Assembly: GCF_015557635.1 (NCBI RefSeq)
Contig: NZ_JADNOP010000005.1
Coordinates: 62,001-126,000, forward strand
DNA: 64,000 bases
Source: Fusicatenibacter saccharivorans
GTDB lineage: Bacteria; Bacillota; Clostridia; Lachnospirales; Lachnospiraceae
Direction of reading: 5' to 3'
Positions within the stretch are counted from its first letter, which is position 1. Each line of letters opens with the position of its first letter. Below are positions 40,216 through 48,012 of the stretch, piece by piece. Position numbers and translations under genes: made by a program. The notes below the pieces were generated by a model. It was not told where the DNA came from, did no database searches, and worked only from the letters and a program-made list of their open reading frames with translations.

Positions 40216-40224
40216 CTGTATAAT
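40196..40224 (+). promoter_or_regulatory. Promoter of the nuclease-helicase gene
   Basis: TTGCGG at 40196-40201 (terminator loop), 17-bp spacer made of the right stem arm, TATAAT at 40219-40224. The predicted start falls at the first bases of the palindromic repeat. Confidence 0.6.
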
Positions 40225-40228
40225 GATA

Positions 40229-40367
40229 ACTATTCAGAGCCATGCGAAATTCCAGAAAAGGACACGAATCATGCTTGCATGAATGAGCGTTCTTTTCTGG
40301 AATTTCATATGGCGAGAAGCCACATCGAGATGCAGCGCAGCGGAATCGAGATGGGGCTCTGAATAGT
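40229..40367. repeat. Palindromic intergenic repeat, long composite copy (139 bp)
   Basis: ACTATTCAGAGCC (40229-40241) is a perfect inverted repeat of 40355-40367. Inside, a 73-bp hairpin (GCCAT and GAAATTCCAGAAAAG with their complements, 40240-40312) is followed by a module that is the reverse complement of the one at 12574-12610, with two CATCTCGAT boxes around TCCGCTGCGCTG. Compared with the short copy it has an extra hairpin inserted next to the module. The element would form the 5' UTR of the helicase mRNA. Confidence 0.75.
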
Positions 40368-40390
40368 CTGGTTAGAAAAGGAGCGGGCTA

Positions 40391-42883
40391 GTGGAAGAGA
40401 AGAAGAAAGAGATCCGGATTTCCGTGCGGAATCTGGTGGAGTTTATTCTGCGCAGCGGGGATCTGGACAACTCGTCGGGAGGTTTTGGCGAGCGCGATGC
40501 CATGCAGGCGGGAACGCGGGTGCATCAGCAGATTCAGAAAAAACGGGGCGCCGATTACCGTGCGGAGGTTCCGCTGGTTCACGAAAAAGAATATGAGCAT
40601 TTCATCCTGCGCGTCGAGGGAAGAGCGGACGGCATGTACAAGGACGGAACCACGACCGTGATCGAGGAGATCAAGGGAACGTACCGTGACCTCGAAGCGA
40701 TGGAAGAGCCGGTTCCGGTGCATCTGGCACAGGCGAAGTGCTACGCTTACATCTACGGCCTTCAGAACCGCAAAGAGGAGATGGGCGTGCTGATGACGTA
40801 CACCCTGCTCTCCTCCGAGGAGGAAGGCCTTCTGCGCCCGCTCACCAAAGAAGAGGTAAAGCCGGAGCACTCCAACTGGCGCATCCGCCATTTTCTGCAG
40901 ACGTACAAGCTCCCGGAACTGGAGCAGTGGTTCGATGAGCTACTCGACGCCTGGTTTATCTGGGCGGAATTCCAGTACCAGTGGCAGAAAGCGCGAGATG
41001 CCTCAATGCAGCACCTCGAATTCCCCTTCCCGTACCGGAAAGGCCAGCGGGAACTGGTGAGCGGCGTCTACCGTACCATTCTGCGGAAAAAAGAACTCTT
41101 CGTCCAGGCGCCGACCGGCATCGGAAAAACAATGTCCACGGTCTTTCCGGCCATCCGCGCGATCGGAGAGGGCTGCGGCGACCGTCTTTTTTATCTGACT
41201 GCGAAAACCATCACCCGTACCGTGGCAGAGGAGGCGGTCTCCATTCTAAAAGAGAAGGGACTGCAGTTCAAAGCAATCACGCTGACCGCAAAAGAAAAAA
41301 TGTGCATCCTCGATGAGCCCGAGTGCGATCCGATCCACTGCCCGCGCGCGAAAGGTCATTTTGACCGGATCAACGCGGCGGTGTACGAGATGCTGACGGA
41401 ATGCGATTCCTACACAAGAGAGGAAGTCCTGCGCCAGGCGGAAAAATGGAACGTCTGCCCGCACGAGCTCCAGTTTGATGTGGCTTCGTGGGTGGACGGC
41501 GTGATCTGCGATTACAACTATGCGTTTGATCCGACCTCGAAATTAAAACGCTTTTTCGCAGAAGGAACGAAGGGTGACTACATCTTTCTGATCGATGAGG
41601 CGCACAACCTGGTCGAGCGGGGCCGCGATATGTTCAGTGCCACGCTCGTCAAAGAGGAGATTTTAAAGGTCCGCCAGCTCCTCCGCCCGTATGCACCGGG
41701 CAAAAAGCTCGAGAGGGCGCTGAACCGCTGCAATCACCAGATGCTCGTCTACAAAAGAGAGTGCGATTCCTGCACGGAGCTGGAAAGCGTATCGACGTTT
41801 CTTATGATGGTCAATCAGCTGCTGGAAGAACTGGCGGGCTGGCTGGAAGCGCATAAGACAAGCGAAATCCGGAAGCAGGTTCTGGAATTTTACTTTAACT
41901 TGCGAAATTTTTCCGAGATTTACAATTTAGTGGATGAAAATTATCTGATCTACACGAGTTATCTCGATAACGGCGATTTTGCACTGCGCCTGTTCTGCGT
42001 CAACCCGGCGGAGAATCTGCAGCAGTGTATCAACCAGGGGCGGTCGGCCGTCTTCTTTTCCGCGACGCTGCTGCCGGTGCAGTATTATAAGAAGATGTTC
42101 AGCACGAATACGGACGATTACGCGATTTACGTGGAGTCCCCGTTTGATCCCACGAAGCGGTGTCTGGCGATCGGAAGCGAGGTCAGCACGAAGTATCAGC
42201 GGAGAAACCGCGCAGAGTTTGAGAAGATCGCCGCCTATCTGAACGAGATGATCCAGAGCCGGAAGGGCAACTATATGGCGTTCTTCCCGTCATACCGCCT
42301 GATGCAGGATGTCTATGCGGTCTATGAGGAACTGTATGCAGATGAAAACGTGACCTGCCTGATCCAGGAGTCGGCGATGCGGGAGCAGGAGAGAGAAGAG
42401 TTTCTGGAAGCGTTTGCGAAAGACAACGAGAAAACGCTGGTGGGATTCTGTATCATGGGAGGCATTTTCTCGGAGGGAATTGATCTGGACGGGGAAAAGC
42501 TGATCGGCGCGGCCGTTGTGGGAGCCGGAATCCCGCAGGTGGGGCCGGAGAGAGAACTTTTAAAGCAATATTTTGACCGCAGCGGAGAGAACGGTTTCGA
42601 CTACGCGTACCGCTATCCCGGCATGAATAAAGTATTGCAGGCGGCAGGGCGCGTGATCCGTACGACGGAGGACACGGGTGTGATTCTGTTGCTCGACGAG
42701 CGGTTCCGAAACCGGGAGTACCGCGAGCTGTTCCCAAGAGAGTGGGAGGACTGCCGGATTGTGCAGCGCAGCAGCCTCCCGGAGGTAATCCATTCGTTTT
42801 GGGAGAGGGTGGATTGTGAGAGCGGATCAAAAGCCGGGCAGCAGGAAATGAAATCTCGGTACAGCGCTGAACGTTACGTGTGA
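40391..42883 (+). CDS. PD-(D/E)XK nuclease fused to XPD/DinG-type helicase
   Basis: An 830-residue two-part protein. The N-terminal ~200 residues look like a RecB/Cas4-type nuclease, with 'VEGRADG' and 'IEEIKG' as the D...E-x-K core. The rest is a superfamily 2 Rad3/XPD/DinG helicase: Walker A 'APTGIGKT' at 240-247, 'DEAH' at 402-405, and cysteines 305, 312, 317 and 356 between them, placed like the Fe-S cluster of XPD. The C-terminal helicase motifs end with 'QAAGRVIRT'. A role in DNA repair is likely. The start is GTG 40391 after AAAAGGAGCGGG. Its end overlaps the convergent AraC gene by 10 bp. Confidence 0.85.
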   Translation: MEEKKKEIRISVRNLVEFILRSGDLDNSSGGFGERDAMQAGTRVHQQIQKKRGADYRAEVPLVHEKEYEHFILRVEGRADGMYKDGTTTVIEEIKGTYRDLEAMEEPVPVHLAQAKCYAYIYGLQNRKEEMGVLMTYTLLSSEEEGLLRPLTKEEVKPEHSNWRIRHFLQTYKLPELEQWFDELLDAWFIWAEFQYQWQKARDASMQHLEFPFPYRKGQRELVSGVYRTILRKKELFVQAPTGIGKTMSTVFPAIRAIGEGCGDRLFYLTAKTITRTVAEEAVSILKEKGLQFKAITLTAKEKMCILDEPECDPIHCPRAKGHFDRINAAVYEMLTECDSYTREEVLRQAEKWNVCPHELQFDVASWVDGVICDYNYAFDPTSKLKRFFAEGTKGDYIFLIDEAHNLVERGRDMFSATLVKEEILKVRQLLRPYAPGKKLERALNRCNHQMLVYKRECDSCTELESVSTFLMMVNQLLEELAGWLEAHKTSEIRKQVLEFYFNLRNFSEIYNLVDENYLIYTSYLDNGDFALRLFCVNPAENLQQCINQGRSAVFFSATLLPVQYYKKMFSTNTDDYAIYVESPFDPTKRCLAIGSEVSTKYQRRNRAEFEKIAAYLNEMIQSRKGNYMAFFPSYRLMQDVYAVYEELYADENVTCLIQESAMREQEREEFLEAFAKDNEKTLVGFCIMGGIFSEGIDLDGEKLIGAAVVGAGIPQVGPERELLKQYFDRSGENGFDYAYRYPGMNKVLQAAGRVIRTTEDTGVILLLDERFRNREYRELFPREWEDCRIVQRSSLPEVIHSFWERVDCESGSKAGQQEMKSRYSAERYV

Positions 42884-43767
42884 TCCGCGCGGTTCCGGTA
42901 TTCACTCGGCGAGCAGCCCATCTGCTGCCGGAAAATTTTAGAAAAATAGGCAGGACTGGAAAATCCGGTCTGTTCCGCTACGGAAGTGATACTGGCCTGG
43001 CGCTCGAGAAGGAGCGGCAGGCTTTTTTCAATACGGTAATCGAGAAGATAGTCAAACAGGGATTCGTTCATGCATTTTTTGAAAAAACGGCAGCATTCAC
43101 TGCGGCAGATGTGGATCTGTGCGGCGAGATCCTCGAGCGTCAGATGCTCCATATAATGGCGGTGGATGTAGTCGAGCAGAATGCGGAGCCGCTCAACATC
43201 ACGCGCTGCCGCCGTGTTCTGGGATTCACCGGAAAACGATGCGTGGCGGTAAATCTCAATCCAGATCGACAGCAGAAGCTCCTGGATTTCCATCTCAAAC
43301 GCGGACGGCTGCGAAAGCGAGAGGTCGTAGATGCGGTGCATACAGGCAAGTACCTGGTTCTGCCAGTCGATCTCCGGCGAAAAGACGATGGAGGCGAGCT
43401 GCATATCCGTCAGCACCGGTTCGACGTAGCGCGTCTGGATCACACTGTTTGAAAAACCATAGAGAAAGCGCGGGGCGAACGTGGTTGAAATATAGACGCA
43501 GTCCATCCCGTTGATCATGTGGCCGCTGTGAAGCGCATTCGTGTTGCAGAAAATGCCGTCCCCTTCTTTTAAGACATACGATTTGCCGTTGACCTGATAT
43601 CCGATCTGCCCCGAGAGGACAAACGTCAGCTCAATTTCCGGGTGCCAGTGCCAGGAAAAGGAGCCGCGCTCGTAGCGGGAGAGCTGTTCGTAACTGATGT
43701 TGACAGGAAATTCATAGCTGCCGTGGGCCTTCAGCTCACGGTTTTCTTTATCCATGCGGATCTGCAT
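42874..43767 (-). CDS. AraC-family transcriptional regulator
   Basis: A 297-residue regulator with an N-terminal cupin sugar-binding domain ('WHWHPEIELTFVLSGQIGYQVNGKSY', about 35-60, with the His pair) and two helix-turn-helix motifs at the C-terminus ('LTLEDLAAQIHICRSECCRFFKK' and 'TSVAEQTGFSSPAYFSKIFRQQMG'). GGAGG lies before ATG 43767, which is preferred to an in-frame Met 13 residues upstream. It is divergent from the galKTE operon, which it probably controls in response to a sugar; no operator is clear in the 264-bp interval. Confidence 0.88.
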   Translation of the reverse strand: MQIRMDKENRELKAHGSYEFPVNISYEQLSRYERGSFSWHWHPEIELTFVLSGQIGYQVNGKSYVLKEGDGIFCNTNALHSGHMINGMDCVYISTTFAPRFLYGFSNSVIQTRYVEPVLTDMQLASIVFSPEIDWQNQVLACMHRIYDLSLSQPSAFEMEIQELLLSIWIEIYRHASFSGESQNTAAARDVERLRILLDYIHRHYMEHLTLEDLAAQIHICRSECCRFFKKCMNESLFDYLLDYRIEKSLPLLLERQASITSVAEQTGFSSPAYFSKIFRQQMGCSPSEYRNRADHT

Positions 43768-43898
43768 GAAACGTACCTCCAATCCATAAAATCCGTTAAA
43801 AATCATACGATAAGTAAAGTATGCGGCAAAAAGGGAAAAAAAACAAGAAAAAATCGAAGATCACCTCAATATAATTATCGTTTGCCCCAATATTGTTG

Positions 43899-43927
43899 TT
43901 GCAGAGGGGCGTACGGCTCACTATAAT
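43899..43927 (+). promoter_or_regulatory. Promoter of galKTE
   Basis: TTGCAG at 43899-43904, 17-bp spacer, TATAAT at 43922-43927. Confidence 0.75.
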
Positions 43928-43950
43928 GATACTTAAGAAGATAAGAAAAA

Positions 43951-44010
43951 ACACACAAACACACAATACACACACAACACACAAAACGAAACCACGAAAA
44001 CAACACACCA
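43951..44010 (+). other. A/C-only leader of galK
   Basis: About 60 bases consist almost only of A and C (ACACACAAACACACAATACAC type), nearly without G or T. It lies in the 5' UTR between the promoter and the AAAAGGAG ribosome binding site and would be unstructured in RNA. The origin may be slippage of a dinucleotide repeat. Confidence 0.8.
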
Positions 44011-44031
44011 AAAAGAAAAGGAGACAACAAA

Positions 44032-45201
44032 ATGAAACAGCAGGTACTGGATTGTTTTGCAAAACTGTTCGGGGGAGAGGGCGACATCCGCACCTACTTC
44101 GCACCTGGACGTGTGAACCTGATCGGTGAGCACACCGATTACAACGGAGGCCACGTATTTCCATGCGCACTGACCATCGGAACCTACATGGCAGCAAGAA
44201 AACGTGACGACAGAAAGCTTCGTTTTTACTCTATGAACTTTGAAAAACTCGGCGTGGTGGAATCTTCGCTCGATGAGTTTCAGATGGGCAAAGAAGGCAA
44301 CTGGACCGCATATCCGAAGGGAATGATGTGGGCATTTTGCCAGAAGGGCTTCCCGGTAGAGCAGGGCTTCGATATCGTGCTCTACGGAAACATTCCGAAC
44401 GGCTCCGGCCTTTCCTCTTCCGCATCCGTTGAGACCGTAACCGGCGTAATGCTGCGTGACATGTTCGGCTACGACACCATCTCCATGATCGACATTGCTC
44501 TGTACGGCCAGTTCTCCGAGAACAATTACAACGGCGTCAACTGCGGTATCATGGATCAGTTCGCCATCGCCATGGGCAAAAAGGACTGTGCGATCTTCCT
44601 TGACACCAGCGATCTGAAATATGAGTACGCACCGGTTAAACTGGAAGGCGCAAGAATTGTCATCTCCTGCAGCAACAAGAAACGCGGCCTTGGCGACTCC
44701 AAATACAACGAGCGCCGCAGCGAGTGCGAGACTGCTCTGGCTGAGATTCAGAAAGTCAAAGACATCAAGAGCCTTGGCGAGCTGACCGAGGAAGAGTTTG
44801 AGGCAGTGAAAGATGCCATCAAAGATCCGGTCCGCCAGAAACGTGCAAAACATGCTGTTTACGAGAACCAGAGAACCGTTCAGGCCGTTGCAGCTTTAAA
44901 GGCAAACGACATCGCAAAATTCGGCGAGCTGATGAACGCATCCCACGTTTCCCTGCGTGATGACTATGAGGTAACCGGCATCGAGCTGGATACTCTTGTG
45001 GAAGAAGCATGGAACTGCCCGGGTGTCATCGGATCCCGTATGACAGGCGCAGGCTTCGGCGGATGCACCGTCAGCATCGTAAAAACAGAAGATATTGACA
45101 ACTTCATCGCAAAAGTAGGCGCAGCTTACAAAGAAAAAATCGGCTATGCCGCAGACTTCTACGTCGTAGACATCGGAGACGGCGCAGGCGTATTAAAATA
45201 A
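44032..45201 (+). CDS. galK: Galactokinase
   Basis: A 389-residue GHMP kinase that phosphorylates galactose at C1, the first step of the Leloir pathway. The signature 'GRVNLIGEHTDYNGGHVFP', the ATP loop 'GSGLSSSASVE' and the C-terminal 'TGAGFGGCTVSIV' are all present. AAAAGGAGACAACAAA precedes ATG 44032. It is followed by galT and galE in the order K-T-E, with the AraC-type regulator divergent. Confidence 0.95.
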   Translation: MKQQVLDCFAKLFGGEGDIRTYFAPGRVNLIGEHTDYNGGHVFPCALTIGTYMAARKRDDRKLRFYSMNFEKLGVVESSLDEFQMGKEGNWTAYPKGMMWAFCQKGFPVEQGFDIVLYGNIPNGSGLSSSASVETVTGVMLRDMFGYDTISMIDIALYGQFSENNYNGVNCGIMDQFAIAMGKKDCAIFLDTSDLKYEYAPVKLEGARIVISCSNKKRGLGDSKYNERRSECETALAEIQKVKDIKSLGELTEEEFEAVKDAIKDPVRQKRAKHAVYENQRTVQAVAALKANDIAKFGELMNASHVSLRDDYEVTGIELDTLVEEAWNCPGVIGSRMTGAGFGGCTVSIVKTEDIDNFIAKVGAAYKEKIGYAADFYVVDIGDGAGVLK

Positions 45202-45241
45202 GAAATAAAAAAGCTGGATCGGCAGCAGGGAGGAAGCTACA

Positions 45242-46735
45242 GTGATTAACGAGAGTATTGCAAAACTGGTAAAATATGGAGAAAATGCCGGTCTTGTTTC
45301 GGGACTGGATAAAATCTATGCGACAAACCGGATTCTGGAAGTCATGCAGATTTCCGATTACGAAGAGCCGGAGCAGATTCCGGAGACCCCGGATCTGGAA
45401 GAGACTTTAAATGAACTGCTTGATGATGCAGCTAAGCGCGGTCTTCTCGAACACAACAGCGTCGTTTACCGCGATCTGTTCGATACGAAACTGATGGACT
45501 GCCTGATGCCGCGCCCGGGAGAGGTGGTAAAGAAGTTTGAGGAACTCTATGCGAAGAGCCCGCAGGAGGCAACCGATTACTTCTACAAACTGAGCCAGGA
45601 TTCCAACTACATCCGCAGATATCGCATCGCAAAGGATATCCGCTGGAGCGTACCGAGTGCCTACGGCGATATCGATATCTCGATCAACCTCTCCAAACCG
45701 GAGAAGGACCCGAAGGCGATCGCGGCTGCAAAACTGGCAAAACAGAGCGGTTATCCGAAATGCCTGCTCTGCAAGGAGAATGTGGGCTATGCGGGACGCG
45801 TCAACCACCCGGCGCGCCAGAACCACCGCATCATTCCGCTGACGATCAATCAGACGGAGTGGGGATTCCAGTACTCGCCATATGTGTATTACAATGAGCA
45901 CTGCATCGTGTTCAATTTCCAGCATAACCCGATGAAGATCGAGCGCGCGACCTTTGTGAAGCTGTTTGACTTTATCAAGCTGTTTCCTCACTACTTCATC
46001 GGTTCCAATGCGGATCTGCCGATTGTGGGAGGCTCCATTTTAAGCCACGATCATTATCAGGGCGGCCACTATACTTTCGCAATGGCGAAAGCGCCGATCG
46101 AGCGCCATTTTACCATCAAAGGATACGAGGATGTGGAAACCGGCATCGTCAAATGGCCGCTGTCCGTCATCCGGATCCGCCACAAAGATGAGAAACGGCT
46201 GATCGATCTGGCAGAGCATATCCTGAACTGCTGGAGAGGTTACACGGATGAGGATGCGTTTGTATTCGCCGAGACTGACGGAGAGCCGCACAACACGATC
46301 ACGCCGATCGCAAGAAAAGTGGGCGATACGTTCGAACTCGATCTGGCACTGCGCAACAACATCACGACGGACGAATGCCCGCTCGGTGTTTACCATCCGC
46401 ATGCACAGTATCATCACATCAAAAAAGAGAACATCGGCCTTATTGAGGTTATGGGACTTGCGATTCTGCCGGCGCGCTTAAAAGATGAGCTGGAAGAGCT
46501 TTCCAAATGCCTCGTAGAGGGAAAAGATGTCCGCGCTGTCGCAGAGCTGGAGAAACATGCCGACTGGGTAGACGAATTCCTGCCGCGCCATCCGGAGCTG
46601 AACAGCGAAAATGTGATGGATATCCTGAAAGAGGAAGTCGGAAAAGTCTTTGTCGGCGTACTCGAGGATGCCGGCGTTTACAAGTGCACCGAGGAAGGCA
46701 GAAGTGCATTTGCAAAATTCATGGAAACGTTGTAG
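45242..46735 (+). CDS. galT: UDP-glucose:hexose-1-phosphate uridylyltransferase, class II
   Basis: A 497-residue GalT of the Gram-positive class II, longer than the E. coli type. It exchanges UMP between UDP-glucose and galactose-1-phosphate. 'PIVGGSILSHDHYQGGHYTFAMAKAP' contains the conserved H-D-H-Y-Q-G-G-H core typical of this class. The start is a GTG at 45242 with AGGGAGGAAG upstream. It lies 40 bp after galK and before galE. Confidence 0.93.
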   Translation: MINESIAKLVKYGENAGLVSGLDKIYATNRILEVMQISDYEEPEQIPETPDLEETLNELLDDAAKRGLLEHNSVVYRDLFDTKLMDCLMPRPGEVVKKFEELYAKSPQEATDYFYKLSQDSNYIRRYRIAKDIRWSVPSAYGDIDISINLSKPEKDPKAIAAAKLAKQSGYPKCLLCKENVGYAGRVNHPARQNHRIIPLTINQTEWGFQYSPYVYYNEHCIVFNFQHNPMKIERATFVKLFDFIKLFPHYFIGSNADLPIVGGSILSHDHYQGGHYTFAMAKAPIERHFTIKGYEDVETGIVKWPLSVIRIRHKDEKRLIDLAEHILNCWRGYTDEDAFVFAETDGEPHNTITPIARKVGDTFELDLALRNNITTDECPLGVYHPHAQYHHIKKENIGLIEVMGLAILPARLKDELEELSKCLVEGKDVRAVAELEKHADWVDEFLPRHPELNSENVMDILKEEVGKVFVGVLEDAGVYKCTEEGRSAFAKFMETL

Positions 46736-46808
46736 AATAAACTAAATGCTTCAATTAACCCGCTGCGGCAAAAAAGCAGCAGCGAAGGAAAACATGGAGG
46801 ATACAAAA

Positions 46809-47825
46809 ATGAAAATCTTAGTTACTGGCGGTGCAGGCTATATTGGAAGCCACACCTGTGTGGAACTGCTGAACGCAGGCTATGACGTTGTTGTCATGGA
46901 CAACCTTTACAATGCAAGCGAGAAAGCCATCGAGCGTGTAGAACAGATTACCGGAAAGAAAGTAACCTTCTACAAAACCGATATGCTGGACCGCGAAGGC
47001 GTAAAGAAAATTTTCGACAACGAGAAAATTGACGCTGTCATCCATTTCGCAGGCTTAAAAGCAGTCGGCGAGTCCGTACATAAACCGATTGAATATTATC
47101 ACAACAACATGACCGGAACCCTGATTCTCTGCGATGAGATGAGAAACCACGGCGTAAAGAACATCATCTTCAGTTCTTCTGCAACCGTATACGGCAATCC
47201 GGCACAGATTCCGATCACCGAGGAGTGCCCGAAGGGAACCCCGACCAACCCATACGGCTGGACAAAAAGCATGCTCGAGCAGGTTCTGACCGACATCCAC
47301 ACCGCAGATCCGGAATGGAATGTTATCCTGCTTCGTTACTTCAACCCGATCGGAGCGCATAAGAGCGGCCTTATCGGAGAGGATCCGAAGGGCATCCCGA
47401 ACAACCTGCTTCCGTATGTCGCACAGGTTGCCATCGGAAAACTCGAGTGCATCGGCGTTTTCGGTGATGATTACGATACTCCGGATGGAACTGGTGTCCG
47501 CGATTACATCCATGTTGTTGACCTGGCACGCGGCCATGTAAAAGCCATCCAGAAACTGGCTGACAACGAGGGCGTTTCCATTTACAACCTCGGAACCGGC
47601 AAAGGCTACAGCGTACTCGATGTGATCCACGCATTCGAGAAAGCATGCGGCCATCCGCTGAAATACGAAATCAAACCGCGCCGTGACGGTGATATCGCAA
47701 CCTGCTACTCCAAATGCGACAAAGCAAAAGAGGAGCTTGGCTGGGAGGCTGAGTACGGCATCGAGGAGATGTGTGCCGATTCCTGGAACTGGCAGCAGAA
47801 GAATCCGAACGGATATAACGACTAA
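46809..47825 (+). CDS. galE: UDP-glucose 4-epimerase
   Basis: A 338-residue short-chain dehydrogenase-type epimerase interconverting UDP-glucose and UDP-galactose with bound NAD. 'VTGGAGYIGSHT' is the dinucleotide loop, and the catalytic set is Ser-Ser-Ala-T-V-Y-G-N ('FSSSATVYGNP') and the Y-x-x-x-K of 'YGWTKSMLE'. ATG 46809 follows CATGGAGGATAC. It completes the Leloir operon and is closed by a terminator. Confidence 0.95.
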   Translation: MKILVTGGAGYIGSHTCVELLNAGYDVVVMDNLYNASEKAIERVEQITGKKVTFYKTDMLDREGVKKIFDNEKIDAVIHFAGLKAVGESVHKPIEYYHNNMTGTLILCDEMRNHGVKNIIFSSSATVYGNPAQIPITEECPKGTPTNPYGWTKSMLEQVLTDIHTADPEWNVILLRYFNPIGAHKSGLIGEDPKGIPNNLLPYVAQVAIGKLECIGVFGDDYDTPDGTGVRDYIHVVDLARGHVKAIQKLADNEGVSIYNLGTGKGYSVLDVIHAFEKACGHPLKYEIKPRRDGDIATCYSKCDKAKEELGWEAEYGIEEMCADSWNWQQKNPNGYND

Positions 47826-47846
47826 TGTAATGTGAGTGTTATCTGG

Positions 47847-47888
47847 CGGTCCGCCGATACTTGAAAGAGTGTCGGCGGGCCGTTTTTG
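47847..47888 (+). terminator. Terminator of the gal operon
   Basis: CGGTCCGCCGATACT pairs with AGTGTCGGCGGGCCG around a short loop, then TTTTTG. Confidence 0.88.
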
Positions 47889-47924
47889 TATAGATAAATT
47901 CAGTCTTTTTTCACAAAGTCCGGC

Positions 47925-47953
47925 TTGCTAATTAAGAGGGAATCCGATATAAT
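47925..47953 (+). promoter_or_regulatory. Promoter of ftsH
   Basis: TTGCTA at 47925-47930, 17-bp spacer, TATAAT at 47948-47953. Confidence 0.75.
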
Positions 47954-48012
47954 GTAAGAGTTAAAGTGTCCGTAAAAAAAGAGGGGCGGTTTGACATACA
48001 AGGAGGAAAAGC

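Larger units (their letters stand above)
40062..40390. other. Non-coding interval: terminator, promoter, palindromic repeat
   Basis: The first 120 bp contain a weak hairpin (CCTGCGC/GCGCAGG, about 40092-40130). Then come a strong terminator (40181-40215) with a promoter built on it, and a 139-bp palindromic repeat up to 40367. No coding frame is supported. Confidence 0.5.
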
